Assembly (NCBI GenBank): GCA_028583405.1
Contig: JAPTMU010000156.1
Coordinates: 124,001 to 188,000 of the forward strand
Direction of reading: 5' to 3'
Source: Pogonophryne albipinna
Lineage: Eukaryota; Chordata; Actinopteri; Perciformes; Artedidraconidae
Length of the DNA stretch: 64,000 bases
The notes below the pieces were generated by a model. The model was not told where the DNA came from and did no database searches. It worked only from the letters and a program-made list of their open reading frames with translations. Positions 21,952 through 32,445 of the stretch are shown here, in pieces; positions within the stretch are counted from its first letter, which is position 1, and each line of letters opens with the position of its first letter. The translations under genes were made by a program, and so were the position numbers.

Positions 21952-22437
21952 GACAAATGCACCTTAAAGAGGCCATGTAATTTATGCAAGGACATTCACT
22001 TGACTATTCTCCATGACTTTAATTCAAACAAATCAGCTACAGTGATGTACACATCCCCCTCCTCAGAGCTTCTCTACATGGACAAACCTAACCGCTCCCA
22101 TAAAGTCATGTTGAAAATCGTCAATGTACTTCTCCACAACGGGAACAGGACCCTCCTAACTCATGCAGTCCTTGATGATGGTGCTGATCGATCCATCCTG
22201 CTCCCCTTTGCTGTCCAGTGTTTGGGTCTCTCAACACAGCCTGAAACAATCTCACTACGCACAGTGCAGCAGGATATAGTGCAAGTAAGTGGAGCAACTG
22301 TTTCCTTTGGAATCTCCCCTATTGACCAGCCAACTGAAAGGCATGTCATCAACGGACCATTCACTGCTGAGAATCTCGGCCTTTCAGAGCACACTTACCC
22401 TGTAAAACAGTTACAAGAACAGTTTCACCATGTTAGC
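21952..22437 (+). pseudogene. BEL/Pao protease region, truncated
   Basis: The frame begins with CTLKRPCNLCKDIHLTILH, the last cysteine cluster of gag, then VLDDGADRSILL, a retropepsin-like active site (D-D/S-G variant: DDGAD), and YPVKQLQEQF. Similarity ends at about 22437 and unrelated sequence follows, so RT, RNase H and integrase are absent. The aspartic protease would process the polyprotein. Confidence 0.75.
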
Positions 22438-22639
22438 AAGAGAAAAACGGCCATGCTTTTTAATGTCAATGCTGTTTTTGCTAACGACTTAGCATGGTTA
22501 GCAGTCCGGTGTGTCAGCTTTAGGGCATGTATATGTGTGTTCGTCATTCTAGGTGATAAAGATAGGCTATATGCTCTAGTTACCAGAAGCACATGGCTAA
22601 TTATTATGCAGCACATGGCTAATTGTTATGCAGACTGAC

Positions 22640-22780
22640 ATCCTCGGACTTTCCCAGTGCCCCATGTAGCAGTGATTATTATGATAAGGATAGGTATCCT
22701 TTGACTTGAGAAGTCGATACTACTTGGTACCAGGTTATTTCGGTAGGTACCCAGCCCTAAATATATATATATATATATGT
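22640..22780. repeat. hAT-like terminus and (TA)n microsatellite
   Basis: GGTAGGTACCCAGCCCTA (ending near 22757) is the reverse complement of a TAGGGCTGGGTACC hAT-type end. A TA run follows at about 22760-22778. The other end was not located. Confidence 0.5.
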
Positions 22781-22983
22781 ACATTGAAGAGAGCAATGGT
22801 GTCATTTACATTTTCAGATGCAGAAATGTATATTGGCTATTTGTTGCTCTGCTATAAAAAAGATTGGCATCATCCCTCAAAAAAACATAATCTGTTGACC
22901 TGTAGAGTATTTACTATTTGTGTTTATAGAAATACATTTTTGCATTGTATAATTGTTTTTTGTGTTGCTCTTTGTTGCTGCAG

Positions 22984-23494
22984 ATTGAAACGCGAACTCT
23001 GTGCTTGTCTGGAGTCGGCGCTTTTACTGTGGGCTCAAATTTATGTGATGAGAATACAATTGTATTTTGGTTTAACCCTGTCCCACTCGGTTATGTGATT
23101 GGCCATTGTGTGATGTGTCACACTTTTTGAAATGCTTTTAAAACAGTTGTGTCACTGCTGTTACTTTGACCATCCCCATTTTATTATTGATTGATGTTTG
23201 ATATTTCATTTTGCAAATGCAATTTTGACAGCTTGTCTTGCATTTTTGTCAGAATGTTCTCATTAGACATTAATCCTTCTTTGTTTCCATTTCTCTTTTG
23301 CAGTGAATGGTGCTGCAAGTTCGCCAGAATGTTGCTGTGAATGTGACGCTGTAAGGCCTGCCCCTCAGTTTGACCAAGTAGGTCCCAAATATTAAAACAT
23401 TATCGAGTGAAACATAGATATTATGGGAATAATAATTGTTTTCCTTGTTCCTGCACAGGAATTTGGGCCTAGAGTTAAAAGAAAAATACTGTGA
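22984..23494 (+). other. Candidate exon cluster of unknown product
   Basis: Three AG-flanked open stretches occur: 22984 onward (IETRTLCLSGVGAF...; acceptor TTGTTGCTGCAG), 23304-23377 (acceptor TCTCTTTTGCAG, donor GTAGGT; NGAASSPECCCECDAV in one frame) and 23459-23494 (acceptor TTCCTGCACAG; EFGPRVKRKIL then TGA). The second and third join in phase. The first-to-second junction needs a weak donor (GTTATG). No family is recognised. Could be a degraded transposon or host gene. Confidence 0.3.
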
Positions 23495-23996
23495 TAACGT
23501 CACAAATTAAGTTTTGTGTAGCACAAGTTCTAATTAAACCTCCTTGACAACAGAAACACACAGCACATACTGCTGGTGTTATGTCCCATACTGTTTTTCA
23601 GACTAACTGGTTTCCATATGTTGTGTTTACCGAACGCAGCAGTTGTGGTCACCAGATTCGTCACACATTCACAAACATATTATTGGCGATTTTCAGGTCC
23701 ACATCTCGTATCTACTGTGGCGAATATGATTGTATAAGTTAGCACTACATCAAAGCCTCCTAAAAAAAAAAAATTGTCGAAAATATATCTTTTGCAAGAT
23801 CGCGTCGAGCTAGATTAGATCTCGGTAGAGCAAAATGCTTTCAGCATTCACACCCAATATTCCATAGCAGAAATCAAATGCTGAGCAAACATGCAAAGTG
23901 CATACAGTTATGTGATTGGCAGGTGTACGTTTAATGAAACAAATGTGTCTATGTCAGTGGGCCGTGTTGTTAAAAAATAGTTTCATTTTGTTTCAG

Positions 23997-24158
23997 GTTA
24001 ACGCAGAGTTCAAGCGGATTACAACTATACCTCTACAGTCAAGGTTCCTGTCACAGCATGACCTACACTCCGCAAGTCTGCTGAGGGTGTTCTCGAAACA
24101 ATCGGGGCAGCAGGGCAAGAAGTTAAAAGACATGGCTGCCATGATCAGAGATGGGGTC
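23997..24158 (+). pseudogene. Exon fragment resembling fish SAMD3-like proteins
   Basis: An acceptor TTGTTTCAG ends at 23996 and the exon reads VNAEFKRITTIPLQSRFLSQ, then HSASLLRVFSKQSGQQGKK. From memory this resembles the EF-RITT...LQSKF...D motif near the C-terminal part of the multi-copy SAMD3-like proteins of teleosts. No SAM domain is present here. The open stretch is cut by a repeat at about 24157 (CGTTACT...). Identity of the family is uncertain. Confidence 0.4.
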
Positions 24159-24837
24159 GTTACTAAAAAAAAGTAATATATTGCATATTACTTTAAAAAA
24201 AAGTAATATATTACACTACTTCGTTACGCTCTACATAAAGTAACTTGTTACTTTACTCGTTACTTTACTCGCAGGGCCGGCCCGCCCCTCCCTGCAGGCA
24301 GATCACGCAGACTGCTAAAGTTTCAAATGTTCTCTTTAGTTCAGTTTCCATTGTCGCATAAGACTGATCCAGATAGCTCCTGAATGTTTTCCTATCTGAC
24401 CATGGCTGTCCTCTGTCTCCTGCTATCTGTATTTTTTGCGCAGTCTATCTCTGCTCACTCTGTTGCGTCGGCGTGTTCTCCTGCGTGTTGGCCATGTGTT
24501 GCACTGGAACCAGACTGGAGCACACCGCAAAGACTTCAGCCGAGCACGTACGAACTGCGCATGCATGAGTGGCAATAACTCTTCTTACCAGCAGGCAGCG
24601 GTAGTGTGTATTCGTCATTCAAAACAGGCAACAACCGGAAAACAGAGAAGAAGAACAGACTACGTGATATAAACAAACAACAAATAGCTGTGCGTTAGCT
24701 TCACCTTAGCATGTGTTCTTTGCAGGTGTTTGTTGAGGTTTGATTATAACTGATTTTAGTAAGTAACGAAGTAACGCGTGTCGGGGCAATGTTAGTAACT
24801 GTAGTGTGATTACTGAATTATAAAAGTAGCGCGTTAC
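24157..24837. mobile_element. GTAACG-type interspersed element
   Basis: Repeated AAGTAATATATTAC, GTAACTTGTTACTTT, AGTAACGAAGTAACGCG and a GCGCGTTACACT end. A related end (GTAATATTATTACAGTAACG) lies at 28650-28688 beyond the LINE. The family is a common non-autonomous fish repeat; the LINE apparently inserted in or next to it. Confidence 0.55.
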
Positions 24838-27800
24838 ACTATAATAATAATAATAATAATAGATTTAATTTGTTAGCGCTTTTACAGGTGCTCAAAGACG
24901 CTTTACAGATATAGTGAAGGGAAAAGAAAAGGAAGGAACAACAAATAAATATATAGTTAAAGTTAAAGTTAAAGTCAAATAATACAAAAACAATCACACA
25001 TTAAAAGCCAGATTGAAGAGGTGAGTTTTTGTGAGTTTTTTGAAGGTGGTGAGGTCAGTGCAGTCTCTGATGGGTTGGGGGAGTGAGTTCCAGAGGGAGG
25101 GGGCAGCGACGGAGAAGGCTCTGTCCCCCCAGGTCCGGTGATTGGTGCGGGTGGGGATGGATAGGAGGTTGGCTTCTGATGAGCGGAGGCAGCGGGAAGG
25201 GGCGTGGTGGTGCAGCAGGTCTGTGAGGTAGGGGGGGGCCTGATTGTTGAGGGCTTTGTGAGTAATGAGGAGGACTTTGAAGTTGATTCTTTGACGGACG
25301 GGGAGCCAGTGGAGGTTCTGGAGGACGGGAGTGATGTGGTCTCGGGAGCGGGTGTGGGTGAGGAGGCGGGCAGCAGAGTTCTGGATATGTTGGAGTTTAT
25401 TGATTAGGTTGGATGGTATGCCGTAGAGGATGCTATTGCAGTAGTCGAGTCGTGAAGTGATGAATGCATGAATCAGGGTTTCAGCAGCAGAGGAGGAGAG
25501 TGATGGGCGGAGACGGGCAATGTTTTTGAGGTGGAAAAAGGCGGTCCTGGTGATGTGATTTATGTGGTGGTTGAATTTGAGCTGACTGTCGAAGATGACT
25601 CCGAGGTTGCGGATGTGAGGGGGGGGAGATAGAGTGTGGCTGTCAATGGTGAAGTTGAAATTCTGGATGTCTTTGATACGGGATGGGGGGCCGATGATGA
25701 TGATGTCTGATTTGGCACTGTTCAGTTGGAGATAGTTTGTTTGCATCCATGCTTTTATTTCTGAGAGACAGTTGGTGAGAGTGGAGTGTGTTGTGGGGGT
25801 GATGGTTTTTGTTGAGATATAAAGTTGGATGTCATCAGCATAGCAGTGAAATTGAAGGTTGTGGCGACGAATTATTTTGCCAAGGGGGAGCATGTAGAGG
25901 ATGAAGAGGAGGGGGCCAAGCACCGAACCCTGGGGGACGCCTTGGGACAGAGGAGCAGTGGAGGAGGTGCAGTTGTTGATGTTGATAAACTGATGTCTGT
26001 CGGTGAGGTAGGATTTCAGCCAGGAGAGTGCAGTGTCGGTGATGTTGAGTGATGATTCGAGGAGGGACAGCAGGATGGCGTGGTTGATGGTGTCGAATGC
26101 TGCGGTGAGGTCGAGGAGGATGAGGATGTTAAGGTTGCCGGAGTCAGAGGAGAGGAGGAGGTCGTTTGTGATTTTGAGAAGAGCTGTTTCGGTGCTGTGT
26201 TTTGATCGGAAACCGGATTGAAATGGCTCAAAGAGATCATTGGAGCTGAGGTGGGCTTTAAGTTGTGAGGCAACGACACGTTCAAGTATTTTTGACAGAA
26301 AGGGGAGATTTGAGATGGGCCGGAAGTTGGACATGATGTCAGGTGTGAGTCCAGGTCTTTTGAGAATGGGTGTGACAGCAGCCAGTTTGAGAGAGGGGGG
26401 AACTGATCCAGATCTGAGGGAGGAGTTAATGATGGTGGCAATGAGTTGGGAGATGGCAGGGAGGCTCTCTTTAACAAATTTGGAGGGCATTGGGTCAAGT
26501 GTGCAGGTGGAGTTAATTCCAGTCATGAAGTCGGACAGTTGCATGGGGGTCACAGGGGAGAAGTGGGACAGGGGCTGTGAGGTGAAGGGGGGGGAGCCAG
26601 GAGGGGAGGTGGGGGGTGCTGATGAGGGTGTCAGATTGCTGTAAATGTTGCTGATTTTGGTTTGGAAAAACGAGAGGAAGGAGTTGCACTGTTCGGTGGT
26701 GAAGGATGAGGTGGCGTTGTCACAGGGTTTGAGAAGTTTGCTGATGGTGGAGAACAGACGCTTGGGGTTGCTGGAGCCAGACTGAATGAGTTGTGAGTAG
26801 TAATTAGACCGGGCTGCTTTGAGTGCGTTACTGTACTGCTGGAGATAGTCTTTGTAGATTTGAAGATGGACTGTTAGTGTGGTTTTCTTGTGTTGGCGTT
26901 CAAGTTGACGTTTCCTTGATTTCATTTGGCGGAGTTCGGGGGTATACCAGGGGGCGGAGTGTATGAAAGAGACATTTTTTGTTTTTGTGGGGGCCAGTTC
27001 ATTGAGACAGAAGGAGAGGGTGCTGTTATAATAGTCCACAAGTTCAGATGGCTTTTCAGAAAGTGGGGGGGGGGAGACAGACATCTTGCAGGTAATGGAG
27101 GCAGTGATTGCTGAAGGTGAGATGGATTTGAGATTTCTGTAGGTTATTGTGCGTTTTTGCTTTTGGGCGGGGATGGGGATGTTGATGTCCATGATGATGG
27201 CCAGGTGATCAGAGATGTGGAGATTGAGGCTGGACAGATGATGGATGGTGAGACCAGTGGAGCAGACCAAGTCCAGGATGTGACCACGGCTGTGTGTTGG
27301 GAAGTTGATGTGCTGAGAGAAGTTGCAGCAGTGAAGGGTTTCCTTAAATTCAGAGGCATATTTGCAGGTCGGGTCGTCAACATGAATGTTAAAATCACCT
27401 AAGAGGAGAACAGATGGGGATATGGCAGAAAGCTGAGTGAGAATGTCAGAGAGGTCGGAGAGAAAGGAGGGGTTTGGCTTCGGGGGACGGTAGATGATGG
27501 CTGTGACCAGGGGAGTGGGACCAGAGAGTTTAAAGATCAGGTGTTCAAATGAAGAAACATCAGGGATGGGGATTATGGTAGCTTTTATTTCCTTTCTGAT
27601 AATAGCAGCTATACCACCACCCCGCCCTTGTGGTCGAGGTTTGTCAATGTATGTGAATCCTGCTGGGGTGATTTGATTTAAAGAAAAATAGTCCAGGGGT
27701 TTTTGCCATGTTTCGGTCAGATACAGAAAGTCCAGGTTATTGTCTTTAATGAATTCATTTAGAATGTGGCTTTTATTGTGGATGGAGCGTGTGTTGAGCA

Positions 27801-28604
27801 GGGCTGCTCTGAGGTGACGTTGCATTGGGGGGGGTTGTGTGGACCGGGGGAGTGGAAGGAGATTGGTCAGATTCACGTGTTGTTTGTTGTGATGGCGTAG
27901 TGTGGGCGTGTGACAGGACCGAATGGACGGGATGGAGTGTGGAGACGTGGAATGAAATAAAAACTTACGGCCAGAGCCTCTGTGTGGAGGACGGCGTTTG
28001 CGGAGTATTTCATTATCTGCGAGGATGTCCATGCAGTCCGGACGCAGGCGGTTATTAAAGGAGTGGAGATCTGACAGGGAGTAGAGCGGCGGCATGATCC
28101 GGTGAAGTGGCGCTAGCACGGAGCTAGCTAATGCTGGGGACCCGGGCAGCAGAGACCAGGAGCCGGATAACCGTGGAAGAAGGAGCGGTGTGAGTCCAGA
28201 TAAAATGAGAATTATAATCCACAGCATATCAGGAAAATAATTCCAGTGGTTTCCAGAGGAGAATCGTAGGAGGGGCTGACAGCCTGGTGCAGAGTGGGAG
28301 CCGGGTGACCAGCCTACTAGCTGGTTAGCTAGCTTGATAGCCACCGGCTGTAGGCGGCAGGGAGAGACGATGTCAGCGGGAAAGCCGGCTGATCGCAGCG
28401 GGATGGGAAGACCCACACGAGCCGCGGAGTTAGGGTGGAGTTAGGGTGGAGTTGGGGTGGAGACAGAAATGTTAGCTCAGCAGACTTCAGGGAGCCGAGG
28501 AGCATCTAGGTAGCAGCCGGCTAGGTCCGATAATGCTAGCTAGCTAGCGGTCTAGGGACCGGTGAGCAGGAAAGAGCCAGCAGGTAGGAGATGACAACAC
28601 AAAT
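24838..28604 (-). mobile_element. Near full-length L2-like LINE
   Basis: On the minus strand a GC-rich 5' region (with a GGAGTTAGGGT triplet repeat at about 28428-28462) precedes one long ORF, then a 3' UTR ending in GTAAAGCG...TTTGAGCACCTGTAAAAGCG and an (ATT)n run at 24840-24862. This is the standard L2-type tail. The intact ORF suggests a young insertion. The 5' boundary is approximate and no target duplication was resolved. Confidence 0.9.
24994..28416 (-). CDS. L2-like LINE ORF2 (APE endonuclease and RT), intact
   Basis: An uninterrupted 1140-codon frame. After about 200 residues of low-complexity leader comes an APE-type endonuclease: ALLNTRSIHNKSHIL, LTETW, GGGIAAII, LLGDFNIHVDD and ISDHLAI, holding the Asn, Glu, Asp and His positions of that fold. 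The RT domain follows with SNFRPISNLPFLSKI, SGFRSKHSTETALL, LLDLTAAFDTINH, SQGVPQGSVLGPLLF and the active-site CYADDIQLY. The C-terminus has the usual LNNQAPPYLTDLL and AAPSLWNSLP motifs. The true start may be a later Met, as the first 100 codons overlap 5' UTR-like sequence. The protein nicks target DNA and reverse-transcribes its own RNA. Confidence 0.92.
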   Translation of the reverse strand: MGLPIPLRSAGFPADIVSPCRLQPVAIKLANQLVGWSPGSHSAPGCQPLLRFSSGNHWNYFPDMLWIIILILSGLTPLLLPRLSGSWSLLPGSPALASSVLAPLHRIMPPLYSLSDLHSFNNRLRPDCMDILADNEILRKRRPPHRGSGRKFLFHSTSPHSIPSIRSCHTPTLRHHNKQHVNLTNLLPLPRSTQPPPMQRHLRAALLNTRSIHNKSHILNEFIKDNNLDFLYLTETWQKPLDYFSLNQITPAGFTYIDKPRPQGRGGGIAAIIRKEIKATIIPIPDVSSFEHLIFKLSGPTPLVTAIIYRPPKPNPSFLSDLSDILTQLSAISPSVLLLGDFNIHVDDPTCKYASEFKETLHCCNFSQHINFPTHSRGHILDLVCSTGLTIHHLSSLNLHISDHLAIIMDINIPIPAQKQKRTITYRNLKSISPSAITASITCKMSVSPPPLSEKPSELVDYYNSTLSFCLNELAPTKTKNVSFIHSAPWYTPELRQMKSRKRQLERQHKKTTLTVHLQIYKDYLQQYSNALKAARSNYYSQLIQSGSSNPKRLFSTISKLLKPCDNATSSFTTEQCNSFLSFFQTKISNIYSNLTPSSAPPTSPPGSPPFTSQPLSHFSPVTPMQLSDFMTGINSTCTLDPMPSKFVKESLPAISQLIATIINSSLRSGSVPPSLKLAAVTPILKRPGLTPDIMSNFRPISNLPFLSKILERVVASQLKAHLSSNDLFEPFQSGFRSKHSTETALLKITNDLLLSSDSGNLNILILLDLTAAFDTINHAILLSLLESSLNITDTALSWLKSYLTDRHQFININNCTSSTAPLSQGVPQGSVLGPLLFILYMLPLGKIIRRHNLQFHCYADDIQLYISTKTITPTTHSTLTNCLSEIKAWMQTNYLQLNSAKSDIIIIGPPSRIKDIQNFNFTIDSHTLSPPPHIRNLGVIFDSQLKFNHHINHITRTAFFHLKNIARLRPSLSSSAAETLIHAFITSRLDYCNSILYGIPSNLINKLQHIQNSAARLLTHTRSRDHITPVLQNLHWLPVRQRINFKVLLITHKALNNQAPPYLTDLLHHHAPSRCLRSSEANLLSIPTRTNHRTWGDRAFSVAAPSLWNSLPQPIRDCTDLTTFKKLTKTHLFNLAFNV

Positions 28605-28691
28605 ATCTGTGTCGATTCGATATAGTGATGCTGCTATTTTACTACTCCGTTAACGACAAAAGTAATATTATTACAGTAACGCGTTACACCC
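28605..28691. repeat. Right piece of the GTAACG-type repeat
   Basis: CGTTAACGACAAAAGTAATATT and CAGTAACGCGTTACACC. It abuts the P-like element that begins at 28692. Confidence 0.5.
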
Positions 28692-28994
28692 ATAGATATA
28701 TATAAACACTAGATGGCTCATGGGAGATTTTCCAGCGTAGCTGACCGGCCGCCATCTTGCCACAGTCAACAGTTACTCTGATTCGCGTTATGGTAGCTGT
28801 TGTAAGGTGAGTGATCTGCACAAAAATACTCTTAACTTGCTGAAATCTTGACTGATTTACAAACGGTTTGGTTTATTATAAACATTATTAGCATGGCTAT
28901 GATACAGGATGCTTGGACATGTTGAAATTGCAGCTTTTCTTTGTGTATGTGGTTGTATTTATTAGCTGGCTAATAACAAGAGGCTGTGAGTGAG

Positions 28995-29160
28995 ACCTAG
29001 GCCCTTTCTCATTTCTCTAACTCCCCTCCTCGACTCCTATCCTCGAGACTTAGTCCCGCCCACAGGAGATGCGAGCCGAGGAACCGAGGAGAGAGGAAGC
29101 GAAGCAGCAGGCGGTTAGAGAAATGAGAACTCCTCTCCTCTGAGCGGTCATTTTAAAGAG
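28995..29160. repeat. hAT-like end (CCCTTTCTCATTTCT family), left
   Basis: TAGGCCCTTTCTCATTTCTC followed by CTCCTCGACTCCTATCCTCG. The reverse complement of 33440-33495 reads TAGGGCCCTTTCTCATTTCA and CTCCTCGACTCCTCGG. These may be the two ends of one 4.5-kb element or ends of two elements; the flanking 8-mers (GTGAGACC, GTATTACA) do not match. Confidence 0.6.
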
Positions 29161-29288
29161 ACGTCCATTAATGATGACAGGAGGCACAGCAGCCCTCTGT
29201 CTGATGGACAGATGTGTTCATGACCACTTAATTACTTTGATTCATTCACAGTGCGGTATAATGAGACAATAACAGGCTACAGATGCGG

Positions 29289-29322
<34 letters not shown>

Positions 29323-29352
29323 GTATATATATTTATATACATATATATATAC
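29289..29352. repeat. (CA)n/(TA)n microsatellite
   Basis: ACACACAC runs into ATATATAT with short interruptions. Confidence 0.9.
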
Positions 29353-29414
29353 AATTTCAGAATCAAACAGAGCACTCTCATAATAACGTAACACTATCTA
29401 GAGACTGGATATAT

Positions 29415-29440
29415 CCCCCCCCCCCCCCCCCCCCCCCCCC
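29415..29440. repeat. Poly-C tract of 26
   Basis: An uninterrupted run of 26 C, 11 bases left of CAGTGGCGGAGCCAGG (29452), the end of another hAT-like repeat whose relative is at 56185-56270. Confidence 0.9.
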
Positions 29441-29451
29441 TCTCTGGTCCA

Positions 29452-30890
29452 GTGGCGGAGCCAGGACATTTTCAGTGGGGTGGCCAGGATGGAACCAGTG
29501 ATCATTTTGGGGTGGCATTGAAATCACTATTATATGAACATAAAAATACATCTCACTATAAAATAAGGGGTTATTTAAGGCACCTACAACATACCTCTAC
29601 ATTATTTGGGATCAAGTGGTGGAATAGATCAAATAATATTCAGTATATCTAACAATTTCTTTCGTATTCCCGCAGGCAAAGTATCAACGAAGCTTACATT
29701 CTACAAATGTAATGCAATATACAGACTGTTTAGCTTATGGTGATCAGCAGCACTATGGGCTCATTCTCTCAGTGTATCATCAGGAATACAGACACACACA
29801 CATCATTTAAATAAGAGTTTTTAAATTAAATGATAGGTTAAGAATAAACATCTTAAAGTAAATAACAATAAACAATCGCCCTTAACCCTGTAAGGCCCCT
29901 GGTTGTAATTTTACAACATTACTTTAAGCTATCCTAAAAAAGTCAGTAAATTTTCAGGGGTAGACATTAAGGGTAAAATGTCACTGGCCCTCCGGGCGGT
30001 GGAATTGTATTATCACTGGCCCCACCATTGTAACCACTGGCCCGGAGCATTCGTCCAAAAAAATCGACTAATAATGAAGAAAATTAACACATTTGTTGCA
30101 ATAATAATTTATGCACTACATTACTACTTGTACTACAACATTTGAATAATCAGGTCTTCCTCATTTTCCTCAATTGTTCATATTTGGTTTATTAAAATAA
30201 TGATATTGTGGTCATTGATAAAAAATGTCTGCTATTATTATGAGTATTATTATTTGTATAATGCGCTTTCTGCCTTCCTGTCATTAGGAGTTAGACATGT
30301 AATGGCTTTGTAATAGATTAGATTAGAACCTTCATTATCCTAAACTGCTGGGACATTTCCCTATAGCTAATACCTTTATATTCTCTACTCTTCACTTACT
30401 TGTCAGCATAGGTCGGCATTGATGTATAGAGCCGACAGAAGACCTTGTTTGTATTGGCATCATATTGAGAGGTGCAGTGACACGTCCTAAAACCAGGAAG
30501 TAAGCTGCGGGTTCCCTCGACAAAAAGCAATGGGATTTCTCCACAGGGTTTTGGAAAATAGCTGGAAATAAGGTCTGTGGAAAACAAACCTGTTTGATGA
30601 ATGCACATTTTGTTCAGCCGGATAATCTCCACATGTCTACCCTACTTTTATAATGTTCGAATCATAAATCTAATCGATAGATTATAAAAGGGTTTTAGGA
30701 CGCGTCACTGCACCAAGCCAACTCCATCGATCAAGCTGGCTAAAACTTCCTCTCCCTCTTCTTCTCATGCTCTCTGTCACTCTCCTTTAACTCCTCCGGT
30801 GACTTTCTTTTATTTGAAGATTGTTTTTTACACGGCGCTTGGACGGTTACCGCTGGTATTAAAAACATTTTGGCGAATGGTTAGGTGGCG
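29452..30890. other. Transposon-derived non-coding stretch
   Basis: Starts with the CAGTGGCGGAGCC repeat end, then low-complexity and CACTGGCCC words near 29990-30060. A minus-strand frame at 30396-30632 has no domain that I recognise. No host gene seen. Confidence 0.4.
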
Positions 30891-30895
30891 CGACA

Positions 30896-31056
30896 GTGTA
30901 AATGCATTTTTAATAATAACATTTTTGAATGGAACATTCTCAACATGAATACATAAATCTAAATAAATATAACTTACATATGTGAGAAAATACTGTGTTT
31001 GAAATGTGTAATTGAAATTAGATGCTAGCTTTTTGTTTTGATATATATATATATTT
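30896..31056. repeat. 160-bp direct repeat, copy 1 (copy 2 at 32708-32870)
   Basis: Both copies share GAATGGAACATTCTCAACAT, AAATACTGTGTTTGAAATGT and GATGCTAGCTTTTTGTTTTG followed by a TA run. They are 1.8 kb apart and nearly identical, with one small deletion in copy 2. Confidence 0.85.
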
Positions 31057-31494
31057 TGTATTCTAGTCTCCCTTCAGATATGTTAAGTGGCATGGCATTC
31101 AACACAATGCTGCTCACCTCCTTCAGTTGGGAGAAAAGCTGGTTCAGGTTCAGCCTTATCTGTTGGTCCTGGCACCAGGGGGAGGGACAACTGATTTAGT
31201 ATGAATAGCTGCTAATAATCTACCTGCATTTGTTAAATGTCAGCTAAAAGAGCAGTGCAATTAAAAACCTGTATAGATATTAACAGTACTTAATGTCAGC
31301 TTAGTAAAAAAAAACATAACAATTATTATTTACAATGGACTAAGCTTAGCTAACTGACACAATTCCACCACTCATGGACCACACCCACCTTTTCTTTTGA
31401 AAAACTGGGTGTCGCCCTTTAGTCACTCTCTCTTGTTTTTCTCTCCTTTCTTTTCTCTTTTGAAAGCCTGACTTTGTAAGTCGTTGACACATGG

Positions 31495-32445
31495 TATACA
31501 GGGTTTCCCACACATAGACTATACTTGGGCGGGCCGCCCAGGTATATTAACGGCCGCCCAAGTATATTTCGCGACCCATTTAGAGTTTTTCTTTTTTTTT
31601 AATAATATATATATATATTTGTTTTCGTCCGTGACCACGACACCATCTGCGATCGATTAACTTGTGGACAATGATCCCTCGACTCTACGCCTCCTGTACC
31701 CAGTCCCGGACTGGCCATCGGGAGGACCGGGGGGTTTCCTGAAGGCCTGGCCTGTTAAGTGGCCTGCCTCACACAGGGTGACTGGCTGATACATGATGTG
31801 GCCTGCCGATATGGCCACAGTCATACAGATCATAAATCAAAGCCCTTGATTGGTCTCTGTGTGTCGTTCAAGCTCAGGATAACCTCAGCTCAGGTGAGGT
31901 AAAGGACTCTCTGAGTGTTTAGATAGTTAACTTAGTCTAAGTTCTCTGTGGGTCTCAAACGGTTTGGTCACCATTTATGTAAACACATATTTCCATTTGA
32001 GAGGGTAGTGATTAGTAAAATATGCATGAATAAAAAATAAAAAGTTAACTAGGTGAAAAAAGGTAAGATACACTTTTAAAACTTGTTGAGAGCTAAAACT
32101 AGTCTTTGCTGCTGCCTCAAAGAGGAGCAGGGGAGAGAGGAGGGAGACAGGAGAGGCTGATTCAGGAGCACAGACACACTCACAACTATAAATGAACCAA
32201 AAATAAATAAACAAGTTTCAGTGTTTTTTTCATATTGGAAATGGTATGTTATTGGTTATGGCCATGATTTTATGATTATTGAAATGTATACAGTTCTGTT
32301 TCATATAGGTGTTTCCATAGATCTAGTCTCTTTATTTTCCCCTCAAAATGCACCAGATTGATGCATTTCACTCCAACATTTAAAAACAAATCTTACCTGG
32401 GGAGCATGCCCCCGAACCCCCCGGGACGATTTGAGGTCCACCCCC
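31495..32445. repeat. hAT-derived repeat, copy 2 of the 18367-18770 body
   Basis: Begins near AGGGTTTCCCACACATAG with repeated GGCCGCCCA words, then matches 18367-18770 from GTGTTTAGATAGTTAAC (31915) through GGGAGCATGCCCCCGAACCC (32400). About 300 bp (31990-32290) is less conserved. Confidence 0.7.

Noticed and set aside
22706..23098. 130-codon frame starting in a hAT end and TA microsatellite
   Set aside because: Crosses unrelated repeats and has no domain; hydrophobic Cys-rich run is from AT-rich sequence.
26016..26498. 160-codon minus frame and several plus frames inside 24994-28416
   Set aside because: Shadows of the intact L2-like ORF; composition is Ser/Pro or Gly/Glu rich from frame shift.
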